The translations under genes were made by a program, and so were the position numbers. A stretch of DNA of 64,000 nt from Methylophilales bacterium HTCC2181 (GTDB taxonomy: Bacteria > Pseudomonadota > Gammaproteobacteria > Burkholderiales > Methylophilaceae): contig AAUX01000001.1 of the NCBI GenBank assembly GCA_000168995.1, forward strand, positions 744,001 to 808,000, read 5' to 3'. The notes beneath the pieces are model-generated. The model was not told the origin of the DNA. It saw only the letters and a program-made list of their open reading frames with translations, and did not search any database. Below, one piece after another: positions 57,616-64,000 of the stretch (the stretch's first letter is position 1; every line of letters begins with the position of its first letter).

Positions 57616-57849
57616 ATGGCGAAGATAGAAAACAAAATACTAGCGGTAAATCATGCTGAGCTAAATGCATGGAAATCAGAGTTGTTAAGAAAACAAACGC
57701 ATACCACCATAAAGTCAGGTAAAAAATGTACACGGATGAGTTGCTGCAAGATGCACACATTATTTAGATGTGGGTTAGGCACTGTAACTTATCTTCTCGT
57801 GATTGCTGCTCTTCTTAAATATCTCGGCGTATTTATCTTGAATATCTAA
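57616..57849 (+). CDS. Small Cys-containing single-span membrane protein, unknown
   Basis: A 77-aa ORF with an AAGGAATAGAAG ribosome-binding region before its ATG. The N-terminal 37 residues are hydrophilic and basic. Four cysteines cluster at residues 38-52 (CTRMSCCKMHTLFRC), and residues 53-77 form a hydrophobic helix (GLGTVTYLLVIAALLKYLGV) ending FILNI. The Cys cluster beside a membrane helix might bind metal or heme. No family is recognised. A strong inverted repeat follows its stop. Confidence 0.6.
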   Translation: MAKIENKILAVNHAELNAWKSELLRKQTHTTIKSGKKCTRMSCCKMHTLFRCGLGTVTYLLVIAALLKYLGVFILNI

Positions 57850-57853
57850 AAGC

Positions 57854-57875
57854 GGTAATTTAGACCTAAATTACC
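57854..57875. repeat. Perfect 10-bp inverted repeat after the small Cys protein
   Basis: GGTAATTTAG (57854-57863) and CTAAATTACC (57866-57875) are exact reverse complements, separated by two bases, and start 5 bp after the stop codon. No T-tract follows on the plus strand. It could be a transcript-end hairpin or a protein-binding dyad. Confidence 0.55.
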
Positions 57876-57946
57876 ACACAAGCCATCGATCTCGTCTACA
57901 CTCTGTATTTTTAGCCTAGTGGTAAACATTTCAGTCCAATAGTATC

Positions 57947-57973
57947 AAAAAAGCTTTGATTCCCTTTTGAATC
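57947..57973 (-). terminator. Possible terminator of the sdh-fum operon
   Basis: On the minus strand, overlapping the fumarase stop, GATTC (57973-57969) pairs with GAATC (57962-57958) and is followed by AAAGC and a T6 tract. The stem is only 5 bp, so support is modest. Confidence 0.4.
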
Positions 57974-59478
57974 TAATGAATATCGATGGTCTTCCATTTT
58001 TTTGCACCCTGTTCATGGATAGACATACCTTTAGTATCCACAGCAACGGTAACGGGCATATCCACTACCTCAAATTCACGGATCGCCTCCATCCCCAACT
58101 CTGGGAATGCTATGACTTTTGCTGACTTGATGGCCTTTGAGACAAGAAATGCCGCACCACCAACCGCAATTAAATAAGTTGACTCATGCTCCTTAATAGC
58201 TCTTACTGTATCTTCACCTCTTTCAGCCTTGCCGATCATACTCATGATTCCGCACTCGTTAAGCATAAGGTTGGTATATTTATCCATTCTGGTTGCAGTT
58301 GTTGGGCCTGCAGGACCAACAGCTTCGTTACCAACTGCATCAACAGGGCCTACGTAGTATAAAAAACGACCTTTTAGACTCAAGCCATCAGGAAGCTTCT
58401 CACCTCGAGTTAATATATCTTGAATTTTTTTATGTGCCGCATCCCTGGCTGTTAGAATATTTCCGGAAAGTAATAACGTTTGCCCTATCACCCATGACCC
58501 CATGTCCGCCTTATTGAGTTCGTTAACATTCACTCTCAACGCCTCTTTGCTTGGTTGCCAAGTAGCACTTGGCCATAGGTCTAAATTGGGTGGGTCAAGT
58601 TCGGCCGGTCCCTTACCATTTAACGAAAAGTGTATGTGTCTGTTAGCTGCACAGTTTGGAATGATGGCAACGGGAAGTGATGCGGCGTGCGTTGGGTATT
58701 CCTTAATCTTCACGTCGAGGACCGTTGTTAGTCCTCCTAGCCCTTGGGCGCCAATACCCAGGTTATTTACTTTCTCATAAATCTCCAGCCTCAGCTCATC
58801 TATGAGATTTTTCGCCCCATTCTTTATTAATAGTTGAATGTCAATAGGATCCATCAAAGACTCTTTTGCTAATAACATCGCCTTGTCTGCAGTACCGCCT
58901 ACGCCAATACCCAAGACACCGGGGGGGCACCACCCTGCTCCCATCTTTGGCACCGTATCAATAATATAATCTACTAAACTATCTGATGGATTAAGCATTT
59001 TTAGCTGGGCTTTATTTTCAGAGCCCCCGCCCTTAGCGGCGACAATTACCTCAATTTTATCGCCTTTTACCAAGCTAATATGCGTAATTGCGGGAGTATT
59101 ATCTTTAGTATTAAGTCTGTCACCCAGCGGATTATTGACAATGGATGCTCTTAGCGGGTTATCTTGGTTGAGATACGCTCTTCTTACCCCTGCATTTACC
59201 ATCTCCTCCACTGTCGATGATGATTCCCATACCACACCCATTCCCTGCTTAACAAATACCGTAACAATACCTGTGTCTTGGCAAAGAGGTCGGTTACCGT
59301 AAGCTGATAGCTTTGAGCTTGATAGAATTTGTAGGATGGCATCTTTAGCTGGCACCGATTTTTCTAACTCATAGGCTCGAGTCATGGCTAGTATAAAATC
59401 TTCTGAGTGATAGTAAGAGATATATTGCAACGCTGAAGCAATAGACTCTACAAAATCTTTTTCTTTAATTACGCTCAT
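57973..59478 (-). CDS. fumA: Fumarate hydratase, class I
   Basis: An oxygen-labile [4Fe-4S] hydratase interconverting fumarate and malate; class I members also hydrate mesaconate to citramalate. Candidate cluster cysteines lie in PLCQDTGIV (Cys66), GAGWCPPGVLGIGVGGT and NCAANRHIHF. The alpha domain (about 1-280) and beta domain (about 290-501, with TTATRMDKYTNLML) are fused as expected. The 501-aa length is normal. It shares one base with the acyl-CoA synthetase gene and ends the operon. Confidence 0.93.
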   Translation of the reverse strand: MSVIKEKDFVESIASALQYISYYHSEDFILAMTRAYELEKSVPAKDAILQILSSSKLSAYGNRPLCQDTGIVTVFVKQGMGVVWESSSTVEEMVNAGVRRAYLNQDNPLRASIVNNPLGDRLNTKDNTPAITHISLVKGDKIEVIVAAKGGGSENKAQLKMLNPSDSLVDYIIDTVPKMGAGWCPPGVLGIGVGGTADKAMLLAKESLMDPIDIQLLIKNGAKNLIDELRLEIYEKVNNLGIGAQGLGGLTTVLDVKIKEYPTHAASLPVAIIPNCAANRHIHFSLNGKGPAELDPPNLDLWPSATWQPSKEALRVNVNELNKADMGSWVIGQTLLLSGNILTARDAAHKKIQDILTRGEKLPDGLSLKGRFLYYVGPVDAVGNEAVGPAGPTTATRMDKYTNLMLNECGIMSMIGKAERGEDTVRAIKEHESTYLIAVGGAAFLVSKAIKSAKVIAFPELGMEAIREFEVVDMPVTVAVDTKGMSIHEQGAKKWKTIDIH

Positions 59479-61118
59479 TATCGTATGGTTGAGAATGCTG
59501 TAGCAGTTGATCGGTTGATATCTTTCCTCAATATTTTACCATTTTTCGTTCGAGGAAAATGGTTAGTTATGTAAACCACTTTGGGGGCTTTGTAGGATGC
59601 CAGGTTAGCCCTCCCATATTCGACTAAATCATCGGGATTGATGCTTGATTCTGATGCGAGAACATAAACAACAACAAGCACTTTGTCACCAGATACCTCA
59701 CCGATTACTGCGCAATCATTTACTTGCGGATGTGCTTTAAATACTCGCTCAATTTCATAGGGAGACACACGGTAACCAAAACTTTTAATAATGTCATCCT
59801 TCCTTCCCAAAAACCAAAGGTAACCATCTGAGTCGTAGCGAGCATAATCTCCAGTAAAAAACCATCCGTTATGCTTATATTTAGCTGTTTCTTCAGGCAA
59901 ATGCCAATACTCTAAAAAAAGTCCGGGATCGTCTTCTGGAACACAAATCATGCCCTCTTCTCCCGCTTTTATTTCCTCTAGAGTTTCAGGATTGATAAGC
60001 TTTATCTTGTGCCCCGGTTGAGGAAACCCTGCCGATCCTGGCCTAATAGGACGATGGACAGATTGAGAGATGTAATAGGAAAACTCCGACATGCCAACAG
60101 CCTCATATATATCTAATCCAAACCTTGAGTTCCATCGCTCAAAGACTTCATCGGATAAATGCTCTCCTGCACTCATGCAGTGTAAAAGGGATGGAACATC
60201 CTCTTTTGTCGATTGGGTTTTTTGTAAAATTTGACGATAAATAGTTGGTACAGCAATGAAGATTGTGGCGTTATGTTTATGGATTAAATCTACCCATTGA
60301 TTAGGATTATTCTTACCCTCATAAACGATAACGGTTTTACCCAAGTAAAGTGGATCCATAAGACCTGACCCGAGGACATAAGTCCAATTAAACTTACCTG
60401 TGTGGAGTATACGATCATGGACGGCACTAAAATTAAACCAATACTTAGATGCTGGGTTCCTTCCTAATAGTGCCCTATGAGCATGCAACACACCTTTTGG
60501 GTAACCAGTGGTGCCGGATGTATAAACTAGATAGGCTGGGTCATCAGATTTGGTGGCAGGGTTTGGGGTACATACTTCAATCTTGTCTATCTCAATACCT
60601 AGGTCCTTCACATCCAAATAGTCACTAGACAAGTCGTGGCTTGCTTGATGAATAAAGACAGCCTTAAGGAACGTTAATTCCTCTGCGATGGGCTCAAGAC
60701 TTTTCCATGTTTCATGATCGGTTACTAAAACGGCAGCCTCTGAATCTTTAGCAAGGTAAATAACCTCTGTAGCGGTAAGAAGTGTTGATGTAGGAACAGC
60801 AATGCACCCAGCTTTCATTGCTCCTAAAAATGCTATCGGATAATGAAGGCAATTGGGGAGCCTTACAAGTACGCGAGATTGCTTTTCCAGTTTTAAATTC
60901 TTAATAATTTCAGCAAATTGATTAGTCTTAGCCGCTAGTTCATCATAGGTAATGTTAGAGCTTCCTAGCTGATCATCTTCAACAATCATAGCTGTTTGTT
61001 TGCCATTCTTTAGGCTTATTTGTCTGTCTGAGCAGGCCTCACCAATGTTGAAGTATTCTGGAATAATCCATTCCCAGTCTTTATGGTCTGCTGATATATT
61101 TTGTGATCGATCAATCAT
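59478..61118 (-). CDS. AMP-forming acyl-CoA synthetase (ANL superfamily)
   Basis: A 546-aa adenylate-forming CoA ligase. Core motifs are YTSGTTGYPKG near residue 205, YEAVGMSEFSYYIS near residue 340, TGDYARYDSDGYLWFLGRKDD near residue 423 (cited in part), and the C-terminal catalytic lysine in RTKNGKILRKDI. It resembles the benzoate/medium-chain acyl-CoA ligase branch, and the substrate cannot be read from sequence. It lies between a CoA-ester lyase and fumarase, overlapping both. This suggests a dicarboxylic or hydroxy acid such as malate or citramalate as substrate, by inference. Confidence 0.88.
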   Translation of the reverse strand: MIDRSQNISADHKDWEWIIPEYFNIGEACSDRQISLKNGKQTAMIVEDDQLGSSNITYDELAAKTNQFAEIIKNLKLEKQSRVLVRLPNCLHYPIAFLGAMKAGCIAVPTSTLLTATEVIYLAKDSEAAVLVTDHETWKSLEPIAEELTFLKAVFIHQASHDLSSDYLDVKDLGIEIDKIEVCTPNPATKSDDPAYLVYTSGTTGYPKGVLHAHRALLGRNPASKYWFNFSAVHDRILHTGKFNWTYVLGSGLMDPLYLGKTVIVYEGKNNPNQWVDLIHKHNATIFIAVPTIYRQILQKTQSTKEDVPSLLHCMSAGEHLSDEVFERWNSRFGLDIYEAVGMSEFSYYISQSVHRPIRPGSAGFPQPGHKIKLINPETLEEIKAGEEGMICVPEDDPGLFLEYWHLPEETAKYKHNGWFFTGDYARYDSDGYLWFLGRKDDIIKSFGYRVSPYEIERVFKAHPQVNDCAVIGEVSGDKVLVVVYVLASESSINPDDLVEYGRANLASYKAPKVVYITNHFPRTKNGKILRKDINRSTATAFSTIR

Positions 61119-62251
61119 GACGGGTTGCCATAAGGCCAGTTTTGTCTTATCACTTGTTCTGGTAGCTTATTAAGTACTGATAGCGTAAATTTCACATCAC
61201 CCTCTTTTAACGCACCCAGCGCATAAGCTCTAAGAAGGGTTTGAAGCGCTTTCCCAAACATAGGAGGGTCTAACATCTCCCCATTGAATTTAATAGCACC
61301 ACCAAGTAGAGCATCCGCCTCTACTGCAGCCTCTAAAATCTTTACTTTAAGCGCAATATCCGTTGGAGAAGGCGTATAGGCTACTTTGCACAAATGAATA
61401 TGACTAGGATGAATCACTTGTTTTCCTGTTAACCCCATCTCCCTCTCTTTAACCGCATGCCTATACACAATTCTTGACTCCTCATCGCCGTGAAGATCAA
61501 GCCATCGACGCACATCACTTTGCTCCAAGAAGTCACTGGGCATAGACGATCCTCCAATAAGGGTCTCTACCCCACCAATAACCCCTTTTCCTGAAATACG
61601 CGCCTCAAACATAAGCTCATTCAAGAAATATGACAACTCATCTATCCAGTGCGTTGGTGTGATATTAATTCCCATAGCTTTTGAAAAGTCATGAATACCA
61701 AACACCACATGCTTCACTGAATCGAACGACATAAGGTCAGGAGCTATCTTAAGAGATTTTGGATGCTCGATGATGGGTTGTATGGTGATGGAAGGATTTA
61801 TTTTATTAAGATGGTTTGTTAGGTGTTTAATCTCTGAGGCACCATAAACTTCCCCGGCTTTTGCAAGCATGACAGCATCCACACAATCAGGCACCTGCTC
61901 AATGAACTGCATATCAAATTCATAGTCCACTGTTTTAAAAGAATTCACTCGGATAGCGATTGCCACATCAGGCCTGTTCGCACGAAGTAATGGTAGCTCA
62001 TGTAACATAAGCTCACGACTCATCTCTTTTTTCCTACATCCATCTTCTAGATCGAAGATTAATGTATGTGCCTCTGTCGTATAGGCGTGTTTTTTCATAC
62101 GCAAAGATGCCGCTTCTATACTTTCATAAACCCCAGAGGAAGGAGAGTATTTTACGGGAGGATAATAAAGCTGAATACCAGGCCATAAATCTCCTAGCAA
62201 ATCGACATTTAGAGTGTTTATAGTGCTATTCAGAGCATCTTCTTTTTTCAT
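61115..62251 (-). CDS. HpcH/HpaI-CitE family CoA-ester lyase
   Basis: A TIM-barrel lyase of the citrate lyase beta/malyl-CoA lyase superfamily. Visible motifs are LIFDLEDGCRKKEMSREL near residue 64, AIRVNSF, AVMLAKAGEV, IQPIIEHPKSL, VVFGIHDFSKAMGI with the metal-binding Asp, and GKQVIHPSHI. At 378 aa it is longer than CitE (about 290) or malyl-CoA lyase (about 320), with about 60 extra N-terminal residues. Likely substrates are malyl-, methylmalyl- or citramalyl-CoA. It shares one base with sdhE and 4 bp with the synthetase gene. No CitD/CitF partners are present. Confidence 0.85.
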   Translation of the reverse strand: MKKEDALNSTINTLNVDLLGDLWPGIQLYYPPVKYSPSSGVYESIEAASLRMKKHAYTTEAHTLIFDLEDGCRKKEMSRELMLHELPLLRANRPDVAIAIRVNSFKTVDYEFDMQFIEQVPDCVDAVMLAKAGEVYGASEIKHLTNHLNKINPSITIQPIIEHPKSLKIAPDLMSFDSVKHVVFGIHDFSKAMGINITPTHWIDELSYFLNELMFEARISGKGVIGGVETLIGGSSMPSDFLEQSDVRRWLDLHGDEESRIVYRHAVKEREMGLTGKQVIHPSHIHLCKVAYTPSPTDIALKVKILEAAVEADALLGGAIKFNGEMLDPPMFGKALQTLLRAYALGALKEGDVKFTLSVLNKLPEQVIRQNWPYGNPS

Positions 62252-62517
62252 TATCTTTTCCTGGACTGTTGAAGTGCGTTTGCATTAAAACTCTCTATTT
62301 TTAAAACGATTTTTTTATGTGCTGCTAAGGGGTTAGTTTTTTTTTGCAGTATATCGAGCATAGTCATATCGTCTATCATTAAAAATTCGAGTAGCCTTTT
62401 TTTATCATCTACACCCATCATAGAGGAGCCTTTATTAATAAATCCGGATAAAAACAAGTCGAGCTCCAGCAGCCCCCTTCTCGATCGATGCTTTATTTCT
62501 TTATCAATGTTTGTCAT
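62251..62517 (-). CDS. sdhE: Succinate dehydrogenase assembly factor SdhE
   Basis: A small protein (88 aa) that promotes covalent FAD attachment to SdhA. The diagnostic RRGLLELDLFLSGF is present near residue 13, followed by the helical bundle with LLEFLMIDDMTMLDIL. It overlaps sdhB by 14 bp and the lyase gene by one base, which shows that the lyase belongs to the sdh transcript. Confidence 0.92.
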   Translation of the reverse strand: MTNIDKEIKHRSRRGLLELDLFLSGFINKGSSMMGVDDKKRLLEFLMIDDMTMLDILQKKTNPLAAHKKIVLKIESFNANALQQSRKR

Positions 62518-63253
62518 GTTTTATAGTAAAAATTTTCTTAGTTTTTTTAGTGAATGTTGCCTTCTTTGCTTTAATTTGCATTTGCTTAATCCCTGTAATA
62601 GCTTTTGATGGGTTTAGCCCTTTAGGACAAACATCAGCACAATTCATAATATTATGACATCGGTATAAACGATCAGGATCATCCAGATCAACTAAGCGCT
62701 CTTCGCTGCCGTCATCTCTTGAATCAGCAAGGAATCGATAGGCCTGGAGTAATCCAGCAGGACCAACAAATTTATCAGGACTCCACCAGAATGATGGGCA
62801 GGACGTAGTGCATGCCCCACACAAAATACACTCATAAAGGCCGTCCAATTTTTTTCTGTCTTCAGGGCTTTGTAATCTCTCTTTTTTGGGTGGATCCTCA
62901 CTATTGATAAGAAAAGGTTTTACTGAATTGTATTGTTTAAAAAATTGATCCATATTGACAACCAGGTCACGAATTACTGGCAGACCAGGCATAGGTCTGA
63001 TAACTACCGGCTGTTTTAAATCACTTATTTTAGTAACACATGCCAGTCCGTTCTTTCCATTAATGTTCATTGAGTCAGATCCACATACCCCTTCTCTACA
63101 AGACATTCGCATAGACAAAGAATCATCAGTAGATTTAATTTTAATAAGCAGATCTAGTAACATGACATCCTTGTGAGTAACCTCGACATCGTAACTCTGC
63201 ATATAAGGTTTTTTATCTTTATCCGGATCAAATCGATAAATAGATATTTTCAT
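62504..63253 (-). CDS. sdhB: Succinate dehydrogenase iron-sulfur subunit SdhB
   Basis: Carries electrons from SdhA-bound FAD to quinone. The [2Fe-2S] site is CREGVCGSDSMNINGKNGLA (cited in part) near residue 52, and the [4Fe-4S]/[3Fe-4S] ligands are in CILCGACTTSCPSFWW and CHNIMNCADVCPKG. The 249-aa length includes a basic C-terminal extension (KKATFTKKTKKIF) that is slightly longer than E. coli SdhB. It lies 9 bp after sdhA. Confidence 0.97.
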   Translation of the reverse strand: MKISIYRFDPDKDKKPYMQSYDVEVTHKDVMLLDLLIKIKSTDDSLSMRMSCREGVCGSDSMNINGKNGLACVTKISDLKQPVVIRPMPGLPVIRDLVVNMDQFFKQYNSVKPFLINSEDPPKKERLQSPEDRKKLDGLYECILCGACTTSCPSFWWSPDKFVGPAGLLQAYRFLADSRDDGSEERLVDLDDPDRLYRCHNIMNCADVCPKGLNPSKAITGIKQMQIKAKKATFTKKTKKIFTIKHDKH

Positions 63254-63262
63254 AGCTTTCTC

Positions 63263-64000
63263 CTAGTACACACGTTCTTTTAGTGGAAACGAGTCGACGG
63301 TTAGTGGATGTAAATTCACCGGTCGATATGTAATGCTCTTATCTAAGGGGTTGTAGACCGTGTGTTTTAACCATCCATCATCATCCCTCTTAGGATAGTC
63401 GGATCGCGAATGTGACCCCCTACTTTCTTTCCGATTGCTGGCGGAGATAATGGTAGCTTCTGCAACTTCAATGAGATTTTTAACTTCTAATGCTTCAATA
63501 CGCGCAGTATTAAATATTTTTGATGTATCACTTATTGAAAGATTATCCACACGTACTCTAAGGTCCTTGATCTTCTTAACGCCCTCCTCCATAAGCTCTG
63601 GAAATCGGAAAACACCGCAATGTTCCTGCATGACTTTTCTTATCTCATTGCCCACTGCGCGTGGGTCTTCTCCACTTTGTCCTTGCTCAAGAAGTGACAA
63701 CCTTTCAATGGTTATATCACTAGCATTGCTGGGGAGTTTTTTTAATGGGTTATTTTTGCATCGATTAATTACATCAATACCGGCCGCTCTTCCAAAAACA
63801 ATGAGGTCTAATAGTGAGTTAGACCCAAGGCGATTTGCACCGTGAACTGATACACAAGCACACTCACCAACTGCGTAAAATCCTTCAACCACATTCCCAT
63901 GGGTAGTGTCTCTTACTTGGCCGTTCATTGTTGTGGGTATACCACCCATCATATAATGCACAGTAGGGACTACTGGAATAGGATCTTTTACCGGATCGAC
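63263..64000 (-). CDS. sdhA: Succinate dehydrogenase flavoprotein subunit SdhA (C-terminal part)
   Basis: The open frame continues past the right edge, so only the last 245 codons are seen. HYMMGGIPTT and VDPVKDPIPVVPT mark the capping-domain/FAD region. GECACVSVHGANRLGSNSLLDL (cited in part) and the C-terminal RKESRGSHSRSDYPKRDDDG are classic SdhA segments, with the catalytic Arg in the last. The upstream sdhC and sdhD are presumably beyond the edge. Confidence 0.96.
   Translation of the reverse strand, partial: VDPVKDPIPVVPTVHYMMGGIPTTMNGQVRDTTHGNVVEGFYAVGECACVSVHGANRLGSNSLLDLIVFGRAAGIDVINRCKNNPLKKLPSNASDITIERLSLLEQGQSGEDPRAVGNEIRKVMQEHCGVFRFPELMEEGVKKIKDLRVRVDNLSISDTSKIFNTARIEALEVKNLIEVAEATIISASNRKESRGSHSRSDYPKRDDDGWLKHTVYNPLDKSITYRPVNLHPLTVDSFPLKERVY

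Noticed and set aside
63435-63845. 136-codon plus-strand ORF opposite sdhA
   Set aside because: Mirror of a conserved SdhA segment with no family signature.

Overview
The window is a compact, AT-rich stretch of bacterial chromosome that reads as a betaproteobacterial methylotroph, most likely of the Methylophilales and similar in style to the streamlined OM43-type lineages. This placement is an inference. It rests on a PQQ cofactor cluster, formate-tetrahydrofolate ligase, betaproteobacterial gene orders (cvpA-purF-metZ, gyrA-serC-pheA-hisC, rpsF-priB-rpsR-rplI, smc-zipA-ligA, cysI-DUF934-cysH-cysD-cysN), short spacers, many overlapping gene ends, and no phage or transposase genes.

Layout. 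1-9.9 kb: the end of cvpA, purF, a SAM-II riboswitch with a terminator in front of metZ, gyrA, and an amino-acid run serC-pheA-hisC-aroF. 9.9-14.3 kb: pqqBCDE without pqqA, followed 19 bp later by an MFS exporter gene. 14.3-21.9 kb: assimilatory sulfate reduction on the minus strand (TSUP transporter, cysI, DUF934, cysH, cysD, cysN, then fdxA and a small lipoprotein), with cysB divergent. 21.9-29 kb: fhs, yigZ, metY, rmuC, moaD-moaE, galU and hpt. 29-36 kb: rnr-rlmB, convergent with mqo; tRNA-Asn, an aspartate-type aminotransferase and a secreted trypsin-TPR protein. 36-46.6 kb: uvrB, the rpsF ribosomal/replication cluster through dnaB-alr-radA, the hpnC-hpnD prenyl synthase pair, a methylthio-nucleoside phosphorylase and def. 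46.6-49.5 kb: a gene-poor accessory pocket between tRNA-Ser(UGA) and tRNA-Ala(GGC), with a 32-residue membrane ORF, a DUF4188 gene and a tandem double-FkbM methyltransferase. 49.5-57.9 kb: queF, smc-zipA-ligA and two small unknowns. 57.9-64 kb: a tightly overlapping operon sdhA-sdhB-sdhE-CoA-ester lyase-acyl-CoA synthetase-class I fumarase, running off the right edge.

How the genes fit together. PQQ serves periplasmic quinoprotein dehydrogenases such as methanol dehydrogenase. fhs links formate to folate-bound C1. MoaD/MoaE supply molybdopterin, for example to formate dehydrogenases. Sulfate is reduced to sulfide and fixed by two homocysteine-forming enzymes, MetZ (succinyl route, SAM-riboswitch controlled) and MetY (acetyl route). 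The most interesting unit is the sdh operon. Its gene content would allow a linear route succinate -> fumarate -> malate -> malyl-CoA -> acetyl-CoA + glyoxylate, or a citramalate/mesaconate analogue. This is a hypothesis from gene order and family membership, not a demonstrated pathway.
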